DNA of 64,000 nucleotides from Halomonas aestuarii. GTDB taxonomy: Bacteria; Pseudomonadota; Gammaproteobacteria; Pseudomonadales; Halomonadaceae. The stretch lies in NCBI RefSeq assembly GCF_001886615.1, contig NZ_CP018139.1:2294001-2358000 (forward strand), in the 5' to 3' direction. Shown one piece after another: positions 43,626 to 54,005 of this stretch. The notes beneath the pieces are model-generated. The model was not told the origin of the DNA. It did no database searches and worked only from the letters and a program-made list of their open reading frames with translations. Every line of letters begins with the position of its first letter. The stretch's first letter is position 1. The position numbers were made by a program, and so were the translations under genes.

Positions 43626-44836
43626 AGGCGGTCGGGCTCCGTCAGCAGGTCGGTGAGTCGGGTGAGGAAGCGGGCGCCGATGGCGCCATCGGTGACCCGG
43701 TGGTCGGCGGCCAGCGATACCTGCAGGCAGCGGGCGGCCACGACCTGGCCGTCGCGTACCCAGGGCCGTTCGGCGATGCGCCCGAAGCCGACCAGCGCCA
43801 CCTGGGGCGGGTAGATCACGCCCTGGACACTGTCCACGCCGAGGTCGCCGAGGTTGGTGACCGTGAGGCCGGCGTCGGTGAGCTCCGAGCTTCTCAGCCG
43901 GTCCTTTCGGGCGCGCGTCAGCAGGTCGCGCAGGGCGGCCATCATGGCGTCGGGGTCGAGCCGGTCGGCATCATGCAGCGCCGGGGCCACCAGGCCCCCG
44001 CCGCGCAGGGCGGTGGCGACCCCCAGGTGCACGCCTTCGGCGGGGCGGAAGGCGCCGTCGACGAACCAGCCGTTGAGGGCCGGCACCTCCTGAAGCGCCA
44101 TCGCCACGGCGCGCAGCTGCAGTACCGGGAAGATCAGCCGCTCGGCCACCGAGCGTTCGGCATTGCAGGCCGCAAGCCAGGCCAGCGCCGGCTCCACGCT
44201 GAGGGTGTGGCCCAGGTAGTAGTGAGGAATCTCGCGCTTGGAGCGGGCCATGGCGGCGGCAATGGCCTGGCGCATGGCGGCATGGGCGTCATGACCGGCG
44301 GCGGGGCGGGCCAGCCGAGGCTCGGCAGGTGCCTCGGGGGCCGTCTCGGCGGCCTTCTCGATGTCCGCCAGGCTGATCGTGCCGCCAGGGCCGCTGCCGG
44401 TCACGGTCGCCGGGTCGACCCCCAGCTCGCCGGCCCGCTTGCGTGCGGCGGGGGAGAGGCGCAGCCGTTCGCCGGCGGCTGTCGCGGCGGGCGTCGCCGC
44501 GCGCTCGGGCGCGCGGGGAGCCGGTGTCGGGGATGTTGTCGGCGTCGGGCGGCCGGCCGGTGCCGTCTCCGGGGCGGCGTCCTCGCCCTCGGCTTTTTCG
44601 CCTTCGGCACGGATCACCGCCAGTACCTCGCCCACGGGAACCTGCTGGCCTTCCTCGACCACGAGACGCTCCACGGTCCCGCCCTCCCAGATTTCCACGT
44701 CGATGGCGCCCTTCTGGGTCTCCACCACGCAGACGATCTGACCCCGCTCCACCCGGTCGCCCGGTCGAATGTTCCACTCGACCAGGGTCCCGCTCTCCAT
44801 GTCGGCCCCCAGCGAGGGCATGCGGAACTCGCTCAT
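43613..44836 (-). CDS. 2-oxoacid dehydrogenase E2 (dihydrolipoamide acyltransferase)
   Basis: A 407-aa protein with one N-terminal lipoyl domain (lipoylated Lys in VETQKGAIDVE, about residue 42), a Pro/Ala linker, a peripheral subunit-binding domain (SPAARKRAGELGVDPATV) and a catalytic domain with the active-site DHRVTDGA. It transfers the acyl group to CoA in a pyruvate, acetoin or branched-chain dehydrogenase complex. No E3 gene is in the operon. Substrate cannot be decided from sequence. Confidence 0.88.
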   Translation of the reverse strand: MSEFRMPSLGADMESGTLVEWNIRPGDRVERGQIVCVVETQKGAIDVEIWEGGTVERLVVEEGQQVPVGEVLAVIRAEGEKAEGEDAAPETAPAGRPTPTTSPTPAPRAPERAATPAATAAGERLRLSPAARKRAGELGVDPATVTGSGPGGTISLADIEKAAETAPEAPAEPRLARPAAGHDAHAAMRQAIAAAMARSKREIPHYYLGHTLSVEPALAWLAACNAERSVAERLIFPVLQLRAVAMALQEVPALNGWFVDGAFRPAEGVHLGVATALRGGGLVAPALHDADRLDPDAMMAALRDLLTRARKDRLRSSELTDAGLTVTNLGDLGVDSVQGVIYPPQVALVGFGRIAERPWVRDGQVVAARCLQVSLAADHRVTDGAIGARFLTRLTDLLTEPDRLWPP

Positions 44837-44869
44837 GCGTCCATCCCTATGTCTCTCCTTGCCTCGTCA

Positions 44870-45850
44870 TCAGCCGAGCAGCCGCTGCACGGCGGCGACG
44901 ATGTCCTCGACCTGGGGGATCGCCGCGTCCTCGAGGTGCTTGGCGTAGGGCACCGGCACCTCCTGGCTGCAGACCCGTACCGGGGGGGCATCGAGCTCGA
45001 AGAAGGCCTGCTCGTTGATGCGGGTGATGATCTCGGCCGACAGGCTGCCGCTGCGCCACCCCTCGTCGATCACCACCACCCGGTGGGTCTTCGCCACGCT
45101 GGCCATGATCGCGGCGTCGTCCAGGGGGCGCAGGGTGCGCAGGTCGAGTACCTCGGCGTCGATGCCTTCGGCGGCCAGCTGCTCGGCGGCCGCGAGGGCC
45201 TTGTGCAGCATGCCGCCGTAGGTGATCAGGCTGACCTGGTTGCCTTCCCGCCGGATGGCGGCATGGTCGAGCTCCATGGGGTGCGGCTCGCCCTCGACGG
45301 TGCCCTCGGCGCCCAGCAGCAGGGCATGCTCGAAGATCAGCACCGGGTCGGGATCCTCCAGGGCGGCCAGCAGCATGCCGCGGGCGTCCTCGTGGGTCGC
45401 GGGGGCGACGATGCGCAGCCCCGGGATGTGGGCGTACCAGCCCTCCAGGCTGTGGGAGTGCTGGGCGGCGAGCTGGCGCCCCCCGCCGGTGGTCATGCGG
45501 ATCACCACCGGCACGCTGTACTGTCCGCCCGACATGTGGCGCAGGGTGGCGGCGTTGTTCATGATCTGGTCGAGGGCGAGCAGGCTGAAGTTCACCGTCA
45601 TGATCTCGACGATGGGGCGCATGCCGTTGAGGGCCGCGCCGATGCCGGCCCCGGTGAAGGTCGACTCGGAGAGCGGGGTATCGCGGATGCGCGCCTCGCC
45701 GAACTCCTCCAGCAGGCCGTGGCTGACCGCGTAGGTGCCGCCGTAGCGGCCCACGTCCTCGCCCATCAGGAAGACGCGGTCGTCGCGGATCAGGGCCTCG
45801 CGCAGTCCTTGGCGCAGGGCCTCGCGGTAGGCGATCGTCTGGGTGGTCAT
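44870..45850 (-). CDS. 2-oxoacid dehydrogenase E1 component, beta subunit
   Basis: A 326-aa transketolase-like subunit: [27 protein letters not shown], then [20 protein letters not shown] and [19 protein letters not shown], all typical of PdhB/AcoB/BkdB proteins. With the alpha subunit it forms the thiamine-diphosphate E1. Its ATG at 45850 overlaps the alpha stop in ATGA. It ends about 30 bases before the E2 start. Confidence 0.9.
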   Translation of the reverse strand: MTTQTIAYREALRQGLREALIRDDRVFLMGEDVGRYGGTYAVSHGLLEEFGEARIRDTPLSESTFTGAGIGAALNGMRPIVEIMTVNFSLLALDQIMNNAATLRHMSGGQYSVPVVIRMTTGGGRQLAAQHSHSLEGWYAHIPGLRIVAPATHEDARGMLLAALEDPDPVLIFEHALLLGAEGTVEGEPHPMELDHAAIRREGNQVSLITYGGMLHKALAAAEQLAAEGIDAEVLDLRTLRPLDDAAIMASVAKTHRVVVIDEGWRSGSLSAEIITRINEQAFFELDAPPVRVCSQEVPVPYAKHLEDAAIPQVEDIVAAVQRLLG

Positions 45851-46869
45851 GGGCGCACCTCCCGGGCATAGACATCGTGGCAGAGGTCCTCCACCGGCTC
45901 CCAGGTGCCGGCCTCGGCGAAGGCCACGGCGGCGTCGATCTCCTCGGCGACCTCGCGCTCGATCTCGTCGCGCACCGAGGCCTCGAGCAGCCCGCATGCC
46001 ACGGCGTCCCGGGCGAACGTCTCGACGGGACAGCGCTGCCTCCACTGCTCGACCTCCGCCTTGTCGCGGTAGTGCTCGGGGTCGAACATCGAGTGGGCGC
46101 GGAAGCGGTAGGTGCGGTACTCCAGGAACATCGGCCCCTGGCCGCCGCGCACGTAGGCCACCGCGGCCTCGGTGGCCCGGCTCACCGCCACCACGTCCAT
46201 GCCGTCCACCGACTCGCTCGGCAGGCGGTAGGCGGCGGCCTTGGCGGCCAGGTCGACCTGGGACTGGTGGCGCTCCAGCGCGGTGCCCATGGCGTAGCGG
46301 TTGTTCTCGCACAGGAAGAGCACCGGCAGCTGCCAGAGGGTCGCGAGGTTGAGGGACTCGTGGAACTCCCCCTCCGCCACGGCTCCGTCGCCGAAGAAGC
46401 AGGCGGTCACGTTGTCGCGACCGGCCAGCTGGTCGGCCAGGGCGAACCCTACCGCCAGTGGCAGGGAGCCGCCCACGATGGCGCTGCCGCCGACGAAGCG
46501 ACGGCCGGCGTCGAACAGGTGCATGGAGCCACCATGGCCGCGGCTGCAGCCCTCCTGCTTGCCGTACATCTCGGCCATGATCTCGCCCGCCGGCACCCCG
46601 CGGGCCAGGGCATGGCCGTGCTCGCGATAGGTGGCCAGCACGCTGTCGGTGTCGCGCAGGGCGGGCATGGCACCGGCCGCGATGGCCTCCTCACCGATGT
46701 AGAGATGCAGGAAGCCACGGATCATGCCGGCGCTGTAGAGCTCGGCGCACTTCTCCTCGAAGCGGCGGATGCGCACCATCTGCCACAGCAGCGCCCGGGC
46801 GCGCTCGGGATCGTCCAGGCCGGCGGCGCCGATGGCGGGCCGGGTGTCGGGGGTGTCCTGGGGGGTCAT
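45847..46869 (-). CDS. 2-oxoacid dehydrogenase E1 component, alpha subunit
   Basis: A 340-aa subunit with the thiamine-diphosphate motif [20 protein letters not shown] (ending in ENNRYAMGT) and the phosphorylation-loop-like [30 protein letters not shown] is typical of PdhA/AcoA. It decarboxylates the 2-oxoacid and acylates the lipoyl arm of E2. The ATG at 46869 overlaps the stop of the acyl-CoA synthetase gene. Confidence 0.9.
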   Translation of the reverse strand: MTPQDTPDTRPAIGAAGLDDPERARALLWQMVRIRRFEEKCAELYSAGMIRGFLHLYIGEEAIAAGAMPALRDTDSVLATYREHGHALARGVPAGEIMAEMYGKQEGCSRGHGGSMHLFDAGRRFVGGSAIVGGSLPLAVGFALADQLAGRDNVTACFFGDGAVAEGEFHESLNLATLWQLPVLFLCENNRYAMGTALERHQSQVDLAAKAAAYRLPSESVDGMDVVAVSRATEAAVAYVRGGQGPMFLEYRTYRFRAHSMFDPEHYRDKAEVEQWRQRCPVETFARDAVACGLLEASVRDEIEREVAEEIDAAVAFAEAGTWEPVEDLCHDVYAREVRP

Positions 46870-48623
46870 CGCGGGGTCTCCAGGGTCGAGATGTCACCCT
46901 CGGGCAGGCCCAGCTCCCTGGCCTTGAGCAGGCGACGCATGATCTTGCCGCTGCGGGTCCTGGGCAGCGAGGGCTGGATGTCGATCTCCTTGGGGGCGAC
47001 CGCGGGACCGAGGCGCTTGCGGGCGAAGCCGAGCAGTTCGCGGCGCAGGGCCTCGTCGGGCTCATGGCCCGGCTTCAGGGCCACGAAGGCCTTGACGATC
47101 TCGCCGATCACCGGGTCCGGCTTGCCGATCACCCCGACCTCGGCTACCGCCGGGTGCTCCATCAGCGCCGATTCCACCTCGAAGGGACCGATCAGGTGGC
47201 CGGCGGACTTGATCATGTCGTCGGCCCGGCCCACGAACCAGAAGTAGCCATCGTGGTCACGGCGGGCCAGGTCGCCGGTCAGGTACCAGTCGCCGACGAA
47301 GCAGCGCCGGTAGCGTTCCTCCTCGTGCAGGTAGGTGCGGAACATCGAGGGCCAGCCGACGCGCAGCGCGAGCTCGCCCTCGTCGTCGACATGCTCGACC
47401 GGCGCGACGCCGCCGTCGGGCAGGCGGCGCAGCACCGCGGCCTCGATGCCGGGCAGGGGCTTGCCCATGGCGCCGGGGCGGATGTCCATGCTGGCGAAGT
47501 TGGCGATCATGATCCCGCCCGTCTCGGTCTGCCACCAGTTGTCGTGGATCGGCAGCCCGAAGGCCTCCATGCCCCAGTGCACGGCCTGGGGGTTGAGCGG
47601 CTCGCCGACGCTGGCGATGAAGCGCAGGGCGGGATAGTTGCCGGCGCGGGCACGCGCCGAGCCCCCCTTCATCATCATCCGCACGGCGGTGGGGGCGGTG
47701 TACCAGACGCTGACGGCCTCGCGCTCCAGGATCTGGTACCAGCGCTCGGCATCGAACTCCGCCTCGTCGATCACCAGGGTGGCGCCGAGGGAGAGCGGGG
47801 CGATGATGCCGTAGGAGGTGCCGGTGACCCAGCCGGGATCGGCCGTGCACCAGAAGACATCGTCGGCGCGCAGGTCGAGGGCGAAGCGGGCGGTGGCGTG
47901 GTGGGCGACCACGGCCTGGTGGACGTGCAGCGCCCCCTTTGGCTTGCCGGTGGTGCCGCTGGTGAAGTGCAGAAGGGCCGGCGTCTCGGGGTCGGTCGCC
48001 GGGATCGTGTAGTCGGACGCGGCCGCCTCGAGCAGCGGGGCGAGCTCCCGGGTGCCCTCGGGCAGCGCCTCGAAGTCGTCGTCGCGGACCACCAGGACGT
48101 GCTCGAGGCTCGGCAGCCGATCGCGGATCGGGGCCACCTTGCGACGGTAGAGGCTGGTGGTGGTCACCAGCACCCGGCCCTCGCCGAGGGTCATCCGGGT
48201 CGCGATGGGCTCGGGGCCGAAGGCGGAGAACAGCGGCGTGACCACGGCCCCCTGCTTGAGCGCCCCGAGCACCGCGAGGTAGAGCTCGGGAATCCGCCCG
48301 GCGAGCAGGAAGACGCCGGCGCCGCGGGCCATGCCAAGGGTCTCCAGCACATTGGCGAAGCGACTGCTCAGTTCGGCCAGCTCGCGATAGCGGATCTCGC
48401 GTCGGGTCCCGGACTTGCCGAGCCAGCGGATCGCGATGCGCTCCCCCGCCTCGCCGGCGGCATGGCGATCCACCGCCTCGTGGGCGATGTTCAGCCCGCC
48501 GCCGTCGGGCAGGCCGTCGAGCCACCCGCGGGCCTCCTCCCAGGAGAAGCTGGCGCATGTCGACGGGTAATCGTCCAGTACCGCGGCCTGGGCCTCGTGG
48601 CGGCTCTTGCGGAGAATCTCCAT
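46866..48623 (-). CDS. Acetyl-CoA synthetase-like AMP-forming ligase
   Basis: A 585-aa member of the ANL superfamily resembling AcsA-type acetate-CoA ligases. Motifs include [17 protein letters not shown] (P-loop), [43 protein letters not shown] and the C-terminal [12 protein letters not shown] with the acetylatable lysine. It lacks the N-terminal extension of long Acs enzymes (about 650 aa). As first gene of the operon with E1alpha, E1beta, E2 and an acyl carrier protein, it may feed the same acyl-CoA pool or activate an alternative substrate. Confidence 0.85.
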   Translation of the reverse strand: MEILRKSRHEAQAAVLDDYPSTCASFSWEEARGWLDGLPDGGGLNIAHEAVDRHAAGEAGERIAIRWLGKSGTRREIRYRELAELSSRFANVLETLGMARGAGVFLLAGRIPELYLAVLGALKQGAVVTPLFSAFGPEPIATRMTLGEGRVLVTTTSLYRRKVAPIRDRLPSLEHVLVVRDDDFEALPEGTRELAPLLEAAASDYTIPATDPETPALLHFTSGTTGKPKGALHVHQAVVAHHATARFALDLRADDVFWCTADPGWVTGTSYGIIAPLSLGATLVIDEAEFDAERWYQILEREAVSVWYTAPTAVRMMMKGGSARARAGNYPALRFIASVGEPLNPQAVHWGMEAFGLPIHDNWWQTETGGIMIANFASMDIRPGAMGKPLPGIEAAVLRRLPDGGVAPVEHVDDEGELALRVGWPSMFRTYLHEEERYRRCFVGDWYLTGDLARRDHDGYFWFVGRADDMIKSAGHLIGPFEVESALMEHPAVAEVGVIGKPDPVIGEIVKAFVALKPGHEPDEALRRELLGFARKRLGPAVAPKEIDIQPSLPRTRSGKIMRRLLKARELGLPEGDISTLETPR

Positions 48624-48742
48624 GGGCGACGACCTCCTGAATCCATGACTCCTTCCAGCGTAGTCCGCGGGCCTGTTCCCGCGTGCCCGTCATGGGGCCG
48701 GCTTGATCTGCGACAAGTCGGGACAGCCGCCCTGGCCTCGTC

Positions 48743-50023
48743 TCATGCCAGCAAGGCCAGCGCCAGGCCCGCCGCCAGCGAGGCCACCATCGGCAGGGCG
48801 ACCTGCTTGCCGAGCCGCCGGGAGCCGAAGGCCGTGGCCAGTCCCGACTTGACGAGGTTGTTGACCGCGGCGGCGATGACGATCCCCAGCACCGCGGTGG
48901 AGGGCGTGATCCGCTCCAGCGACATGCGGGTCAGCGAGAGGGTGATGGCATCCACGTCGGCCATCCCCGAGGTGGCCGCCAACAGGTAGATGCCGGCCTC
49001 GCCCAGCCAGTCGCGCAGCCACTCCCCGAGCAGCATGATCAGTCCCAGCAGGCCCCCGAACAGCAGCGCCGTGCTCAGCTCCAGGGGGTTCTGGACCGGG
49101 GTCGGGCGGTCGACCCGGAGGGTGTGTCTATGGCGATACCAGAGGAGCATCGCGGGCAGGTAGAGCATCAGGCCCATCACCGTGATCGGCAGCAGCAACC
49201 GGGGCAGCAGTCCCGGGCTGATCACCGCGGCATAGATCAGGATCCGCGGGAACATGGTGCCGCAGGCCAGCAGGATGCCGGGGGCCAGCATCGCCTCGAC
49301 CTCGCGGCTCTGGCGGGACAGCCGGGCGAAGTGCAGGGTCAGCGCCGTGGAGGAGGAGAGGCCGGCGAAGAGGCCAGTGAAGAGGATGCCCTTCTCGGCG
49401 CCGCCCACGCGCATGGCGAAATAGCCGACGAAGGAGATCGCGGCGATCAGCACCACCATCCACCAGATCTCGTAGGGGTTGAGCACCTCGCCGGGGCCGA
49501 CGCCGCGATCCGGCAGCAGCGGGAGCATCACCACGCTGATCAGCAGCAGCTTGAGGCCGGCATCGAGCTCGTGGGCCTGCAGCTTGTTCAGCAGGCCGTG
49601 TATCTCGTGCTTGTTGTCGAGGATCACCGCGGTGATCACCGCACCGGCGGTGGCGAGTGCCAGGTCGATCGCCACGGCCACAGCACCGAAGCAGAACGTC
49701 AGCAGCAGGCCCACCAGGCCGGTGATGCTGTAGTCATGGTGCCGGGTCAGTCGCGCCCGCCAGGCGACCAGGCTGGTGCCGGCCAGGGACAGGAAGATGA
49801 GCGGGAAGGCCCACTCGCTGACCGTCCCCGAGAGCAGGGCGGCGATGCCGCCGAGCAGGCCGACCAGCGCATGGGTGCGGATCCCGGCGATGCGCTCCCC
49901 GGACTCCTGTTCCCGGGCGACCCAGCCGCGCTCGATGCCGATCAGGGCACCCAGCAGCAGCGCCACGCCCAGGCGAAGGGCGGGTTCGTGGGCGATGAGA
50001 AAGTCGCTGGCGACATCATCCAT
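48743..50023 (-). CDS. MgtC/SapB and DUF4010 membrane protein
   Basis: A 426-aa inner-membrane protein with about twelve hydrophobic segments. The N-terminal third is MgtC-like (LRLGVALLLGALIGIERGW, GIRTHALVGLLGGIAALL) and the remainder is DUF4010 (GLFAGLSSSTALTLHFARLS, SGMADVDAITLSLTRMS). The function of this combination is not established. Single gene, over 100 bp from its neighbours. Confidence 0.85.
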   Translation of the reverse strand: MDDVASDFLIAHEPALRLGVALLLGALIGIERGWVAREQESGERIAGIRTHALVGLLGGIAALLSGTVSEWAFPLIFLSLAGTSLVAWRARLTRHHDYSITGLVGLLLTFCFGAVAVAIDLALATAGAVITAVILDNKHEIHGLLNKLQAHELDAGLKLLLISVVMLPLLPDRGVGPGEVLNPYEIWWMVVLIAAISFVGYFAMRVGGAEKGILFTGLFAGLSSSTALTLHFARLSRQSREVEAMLAPGILLACGTMFPRILIYAAVISPGLLPRLLLPITVMGLMLYLPAMLLWYRHRHTLRVDRPTPVQNPLELSTALLFGGLLGLIMLLGEWLRDWLGEAGIYLLAATSGMADVDAITLSLTRMSLERITPSTAVLGIVIAAAVNNLVKSGLATAFGSRRLGKQVALPMVASLAAGLALALLA

Positions 50024-50229
50024 GGCAGGGGCTTCCTGGTGCCGTCCGGTGACCGGCGGATGGCTTCAGGGTGGCCGGTGCTGGCCCCCGCTTCAATGTT
50101 CCCCTACGGGAGGGGCCTGCCGGGCTGGTCGGGCATGGATTTCGGAAGGACCGCGACCTGCGAGGGAGGACAAAGCAAAACAATGCGTTACACTGGCGGT
50201 GCCCCTACGAGACAAGGAACTCCGGTGGT

Positions 50230-53200
50230 ATGAAGGATTTTCCCGGCCCGACCGGCGAGCGGCACCGCTGGACACGCTTGCAAGCCATCGGTATCTACCT
50301 GCTGACGCTGCTGACGCTGGCGGTCTTCCTGGCCTGGGTGCTCCTCGATCATCACCAGCGCGCCCTCGAGAGCGCGCGGGGTCGCACCGGGGGGCGGGCC
50401 GACCTCATGGCCGAATGGGTGGCCAGTACCTTCCATGCCAGCGAACATTCGCTCTCGAGCCTGGTGCATTTGCTCGAGACCCCTTTCAGCAGTGCGCTGT
50501 TGGCACGCCACGACAATGACTCGGCCCTCCAGGCGCTGCTTCGCCAGCACAGTAACCAATATCCCTTGATCGACGGTATCGGTATCGTCGATTTGGGAGG
50601 GAGGCTGCTGGCCTCTTCCAGCTCTATATTACCCCCCGGATTTGATGTCGCCGGTTCGCCCTATTTTCAGGCCTTCGAGCAGGATGACGACCTGCAGGAG
50701 TGGGTGTCCCCGCTCTACTGGTCGGCCCTGAACCAGGACTTCCTTATGGCGCAAGCCCGTCGCCTGGAATGGCTGGGCGGCAGCCCCCGTGGCCTGGTCG
50801 TGATGTGGCTAAACCCGGCCATCTTCGGCCAGGTTCTCGAGGGACTGGACATCACGCCAAGCGAGAGCATGGCCCTGATCGACACCGGCATGCGCCTGGT
50901 GGCTCGGCAGCCGGACTTCGACCCCGAGAGGATGGCCCGGGTGCCGGGGCTCGAGCTCCGTGAGCCATTGACCCGGGCCTTCCTCGACAGCGGCCAGGCC
51001 TCGACCACCCTGCGCACGGTCTCGCCGCTGGACGGCCGCGAACGCCTCTATGCCATGCAGCGCGTGGCGGGCCTGCCCCTGCTGGTGGTGGTCGGCGAGG
51101 AGCTCGACGTGGCCTTGAGCGGCTGGTACCAACGCCTGTGGCTGCTGGGCGGCGTCTTCCTGCTGGTCGCGTGCCTGGGCCTGCTGGCGCTGCGGCACTA
51201 CCTCCGCCTGCGGGGGCTGGAGGTCGAGCTGCGCCTGCGGCTGGCCGAGCGGGAACAGGCCCGGCGCTCGGTGCAGGAGCGCGAGGCGCGGCTCCAGGCC
51301 CTGATCGGCTCGATCCAGGACATGATCTTCGTCGTCGATGCCGAGGGACGCTTCGTCTACGTCCATGCCCTGGACCCGGACCAGCTGGCCGGGGACGTCG
51401 ACGACCTGCTGCAGCGTCACTACCGCGATGTCCTGTCGACGGACGTGTCGCGACAGTTCGACCGGGCCCTGGCGGAGCTCAAGGCCAGCGGCGAGCCAGT
51501 GGAGATCGAGTATCGCGTCTCCCTGGGCGGCATGCCGCGCATCTTCCAGGCGGTCATCAGCCCGCTGGCCCGGGAGGGAGGGGCCTTCAGCGGCGTGCTG
51601 GCCGTGGTGCGCGAGGTCACCCGCGCCCGTGCCACCGAGGCCCAGCTGCGCATCGCCGCCATGGCCTTCGAGACCCACCTGGGGATGCTGATCACCGATG
51701 ACCAGGGCGCGATCCTCCGGGTCAACGAGACCTTCACGCGCATCACCGGCTACACGGAGTCGGAGGTGCTGGGGCGCAACCCCCGTATGCTCAGCTCCGG
51801 GCGTCACGACGAGGCCTTCTACCGGGCGCTCTGGGAGAGCGTGCGACAGACCGGCAGCTGGCAGGGCGAGATCTGGAACCGCCGCAAGAACGGCGAGGTC
51901 TTCCCCGAGTGGCTCACCATCAGCGCGGTGCGCGACGAGGCCGGTGAGCTGACCCACTACGTGGCCACCTTCAGCGACATCACCCGGCGCAAGGCGGCCG
52001 AGGAGGAGATCCACCAGCTCGCCTTCTTCGATCCCCTGACCGGGCTGCCGAACCGCCGCCTGATGCTGGATCGCCTGGAGGGCGTGCTGAAGGACAGCTA
52101 CCGTAACGGCCAGTTCGGTGCCCTGTTCTACCTCGACCTGGACAACTTCAAGCAGGTCAACGATACCCAGGGTCACCTGGCCGGCGACCAGCTCCTGCAG
52201 CAGGTCGCCCTGCGGCTGGGCGAGGTGCTGCGCGCGACCGATACCCTGGCGCGGCTGGGTGGTGACGAGTTCGCCGTGCTGCTGCACGACCTCGGACGCG
52301 ACCCGGCTCGGGTGGCGGTGGTGGCCGAGCGCGTCGCCTACAAGCTGCTTGGCGTGCTGCGCTCGCCGATGCGCCTGGAGGGCGTCGAGGTGGAGATGAC
52401 CGCCAGCCTTGGGATCACGCTCTACCGCGACCACGAGACGACCCTGGAGCAGATCCTCCAGCAGGCCGACATGGCGCTGTTCAAGGCCAAGGAGGCGGGG
52501 CGCGATACCCTGCGCTTCTTCGACCCCGCCATGCAGGCACAGCTTCAGCAGCGTGCCCGGCTCGAGGCGGACCTGCGCCAGGCGCTGCCCCGGGGCGAGT
52601 TCCGGCTCCACTATCAGCCCCAGGTGGGGGGCGACGGGAGGATGACCGGGGTCGAGGCGCTGCTGCGCTGGGCGCATCCGGCGCATGGCATGGTATCGCC
52701 TGGCGACTTCATTCCCCTGGCCGAGGAGAACCGGTTGATCGTGCCCATCGGCGGCTGGGTGCTGGAGACCGCATGTCGTCAGCTGGCTGCCTGGGCCGCC
52801 GATCCTGCCACGGCCGAGCTGACGATCTCGGTCAATGTCAGCCCCGTGCAGTTTCGCGAGGCCGGGTTCGCCGAGCAAGTGCTGGCCACCCTGGCGCGCA
52901 CTGGGGCACCACCCACACGACTCAAGCTCGAGGTGACCGAGAGCCTGTTCGTCGATGACCGCGACGAGGCCCGCAAGACCATGCTGTGTCTCAAGGAGCA
53001 CGGCGTGACCTTCTCCCTGGACGACTTCGGCACCGGCTACTCCTCGCTCTCCTACCTCAAGCGCCTGCCCCTGGACCAGCTCAAGATCGACCAGTCCTTC
53101 GTGCGTGACCTGCTGGAGGACGAGGCCAGTGCGGCCATCGTCGCCAGCACCATCGCGCTTTCCGAGAGCCTGCAGCTGGAGGTGATCGCCGAGGGGGTCG

Positions 53201-53307
53201 AGACCGAGGCCCAGCGGGCCTGGCTGATGGCACAAGGCTGCCAAGCCTTCCAGGGCTACTTCTTCGGACGGCCTGGGCCCGTGGAGTCGCTTCCCTTACA
53301 GGCTTGA
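50230..53307 (+). CDS. PAS-GGDEF-EAL cyclic-di-GMP signalling protein
   Basis: A 1025-aa membrane sensor. TM1 (about residues 20-43) and TM2 (about 303-325) enclose a periplasmic Cache-like sensor. Two PAS domains follow (about 350-470 and 477-590: FTRITGYTESEVLGRNPRML). The diguanylate cyclase domain has an intact RLGGDEF near 675 and the phosphodiesterase domain has EALLRW near 809 with DDFGTGYSSLSYLKRLP. Both enzymatic halves look intact, so net activity is unclear. The start at 50230 agrees with the short cytoplasmic N-terminus. Confidence 0.9.
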   Translation: MKDFPGPTGERHRWTRLQAIGIYLLTLLTLAVFLAWVLLDHHQRALESARGRTGGRADLMAEWVASTFHASEHSLSSLVHLLETPFSSALLARHDNDSALQALLRQHSNQYPLIDGIGIVDLGGRLLASSSSILPPGFDVAGSPYFQAFEQDDDLQEWVSPLYWSALNQDFLMAQARRLEWLGGSPRGLVVMWLNPAIFGQVLEGLDITPSESMALIDTGMRLVARQPDFDPERMARVPGLELREPLTRAFLDSGQASTTLRTVSPLDGRERLYAMQRVAGLPLLVVVGEELDVALSGWYQRLWLLGGVFLLVACLGLLALRHYLRLRGLEVELRLRLAEREQARRSVQEREARLQALIGSIQDMIFVVDAEGRFVYVHALDPDQLAGDVDDLLQRHYRDVLSTDVSRQFDRALAELKASGEPVEIEYRVSLGGMPRIFQAVISPLAREGGAFSGVLAVVREVTRARATEAQLRIAAMAFETHLGMLITDDQGAILRVNETFTRITGYTESEVLGRNPRMLSSGRHDEAFYRALWESVRQTGSWQGEIWNRRKNGEVFPEWLTISAVRDEAGELTHYVATFSDITRRKAAEEEIHQLAFFDPLTGLPNRRLMLDRLEGVLKDSYRNGQFGALFYLDLDNFKQVNDTQGHLAGDQLLQQVALRLGEVLRATDTLARLGGDEFAVLLHDLGRDPARVAVVAERVAYKLLGVLRSPMRLEGVEVEMTASLGITLYRDHETTLEQILQQADMALFKAKEAGRDTLRFFDPAMQAQLQQRARLEADLRQALPRGEFRLHYQPQVGGDGRMTGVEALLRWAHPAHGMVSPGDFIPLAEENRLIVPIGGWVLETACRQLAAWAADPATAELTISVNVSPVQFREAGFAEQVLATLARTGAPPTRLKLEVTESLFVDDRDEARKTMLCLKEHGVTFSLDDFGTGYSSLSYLKRLPLDQLKIDQSFVRDLLEDEASAAIVASTIALSESLQLEVIAEGVETEAQRAWLMAQGCQAFQGYFFGRPGPVESLPLQA

Positions 53308-53444
53308 TGCATGTCAAAGAGTGCGGTTACTCCCGCCCACGATGCTCAAAGCTCTGGATGCCCCGCCATGTCTTGGCTACACATAAATCGTGCAGTGATT
53401 ATTCCATACGTTTTTTGCTGGTTCGCCAGCAGGGTGAGGTGAGC

Positions 53445-53912
53445 ATGGCATCAGTTTCCTGGATCACGCGTGGCCTGCGGTTCATGCCGGTGGCGGCGCT
53501 GTGTCTCTCCATCGGCCTCGCCCAGGCCCAGAGCCCCGACGTCGAGGAGTGGCTCTACGGCGGCCCGATGTTCAGCCAGCAGGAGCGTGACCAGTTCCGG
53601 CAGCGGTTGCGCGACGCCGATTCCCTCGAGGCGCGCCAGCGCATCCAGGCCGAGCATCGCAACCTCATGCGCCAGCGCGCCGAGCAGCGCGGCTTCGACC
53701 CGGATGGCATCTACGGCTATCCGATGATGAACCGGCAGCAGCGCCGCGAGTATCACCAGCGCATGCAGGGCCTCGACTCTCTCGAGGAGCGCCAGCGGTT
53801 CCGCCAGCAGCACCGCGATCAGATGCGTCAGCAGATCCTCCAGCAGCAGCGCAACTCACGCGGCCAGGGCGGCGGCCACATGAAGAACCAGGGCGGTGGG
53901 GGACGCGGCTGA
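53445..53912 (+). CDS. Periplasmic Gln/Arg/Met-rich protein
   Basis: A 155-aa protein with a signal peptide (FMPVAALCLSIGLAQAQS, cut near residue 29). The mature part repeats a helical unit twice: FSQQERDQFRQRLRDADSLE and the related NRQQRREYHQRMQGLDSLE, each followed by RQRxxxEHRxxMRQ. The end is Gly-rich (GQGGGHMKNQGGGGRG). It resembles small periplasmic helical proteins related to CpxP/Spy in composition, but no LTxxQ signature is visible. AGGGTGAGG precedes the ATG. A terminator follows. Confidence 0.7.
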   Translation: MASVSWITRGLRFMPVAALCLSIGLAQAQSPDVEEWLYGGPMFSQQERDQFRQRLRDADSLEARQRIQAEHRNLMRQRAEQRGFDPDGIYGYPMMNRQQRREYHQRMQGLDSLEERQRFRQQHRDQMRQQILQQQRNSRGQGGGHMKNQGGGGRG

Positions 53913-53958
53913 GTCGATCCGCGCCGCCGATGCCGGCGTTTCCTGTCCGACCACGAGC

Positions 53959-53990
53959 GAGGCGGCCCCACGGGGCCGCCTCCTTTCGTT
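53959..53990 (+). terminator. Rho-independent terminator
   Basis: A ten- to eleven-base GC stem (53959-53968 with 53973-53982) is followed by CTTTCGTT. It lies 47 bases after the stop of the periplasmic protein gene and ahead of the convergent CoA-transferase gene. Confidence 0.65.
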
Positions 53991-54005
53991 CGGGGCCGGG
54001 TCCCG

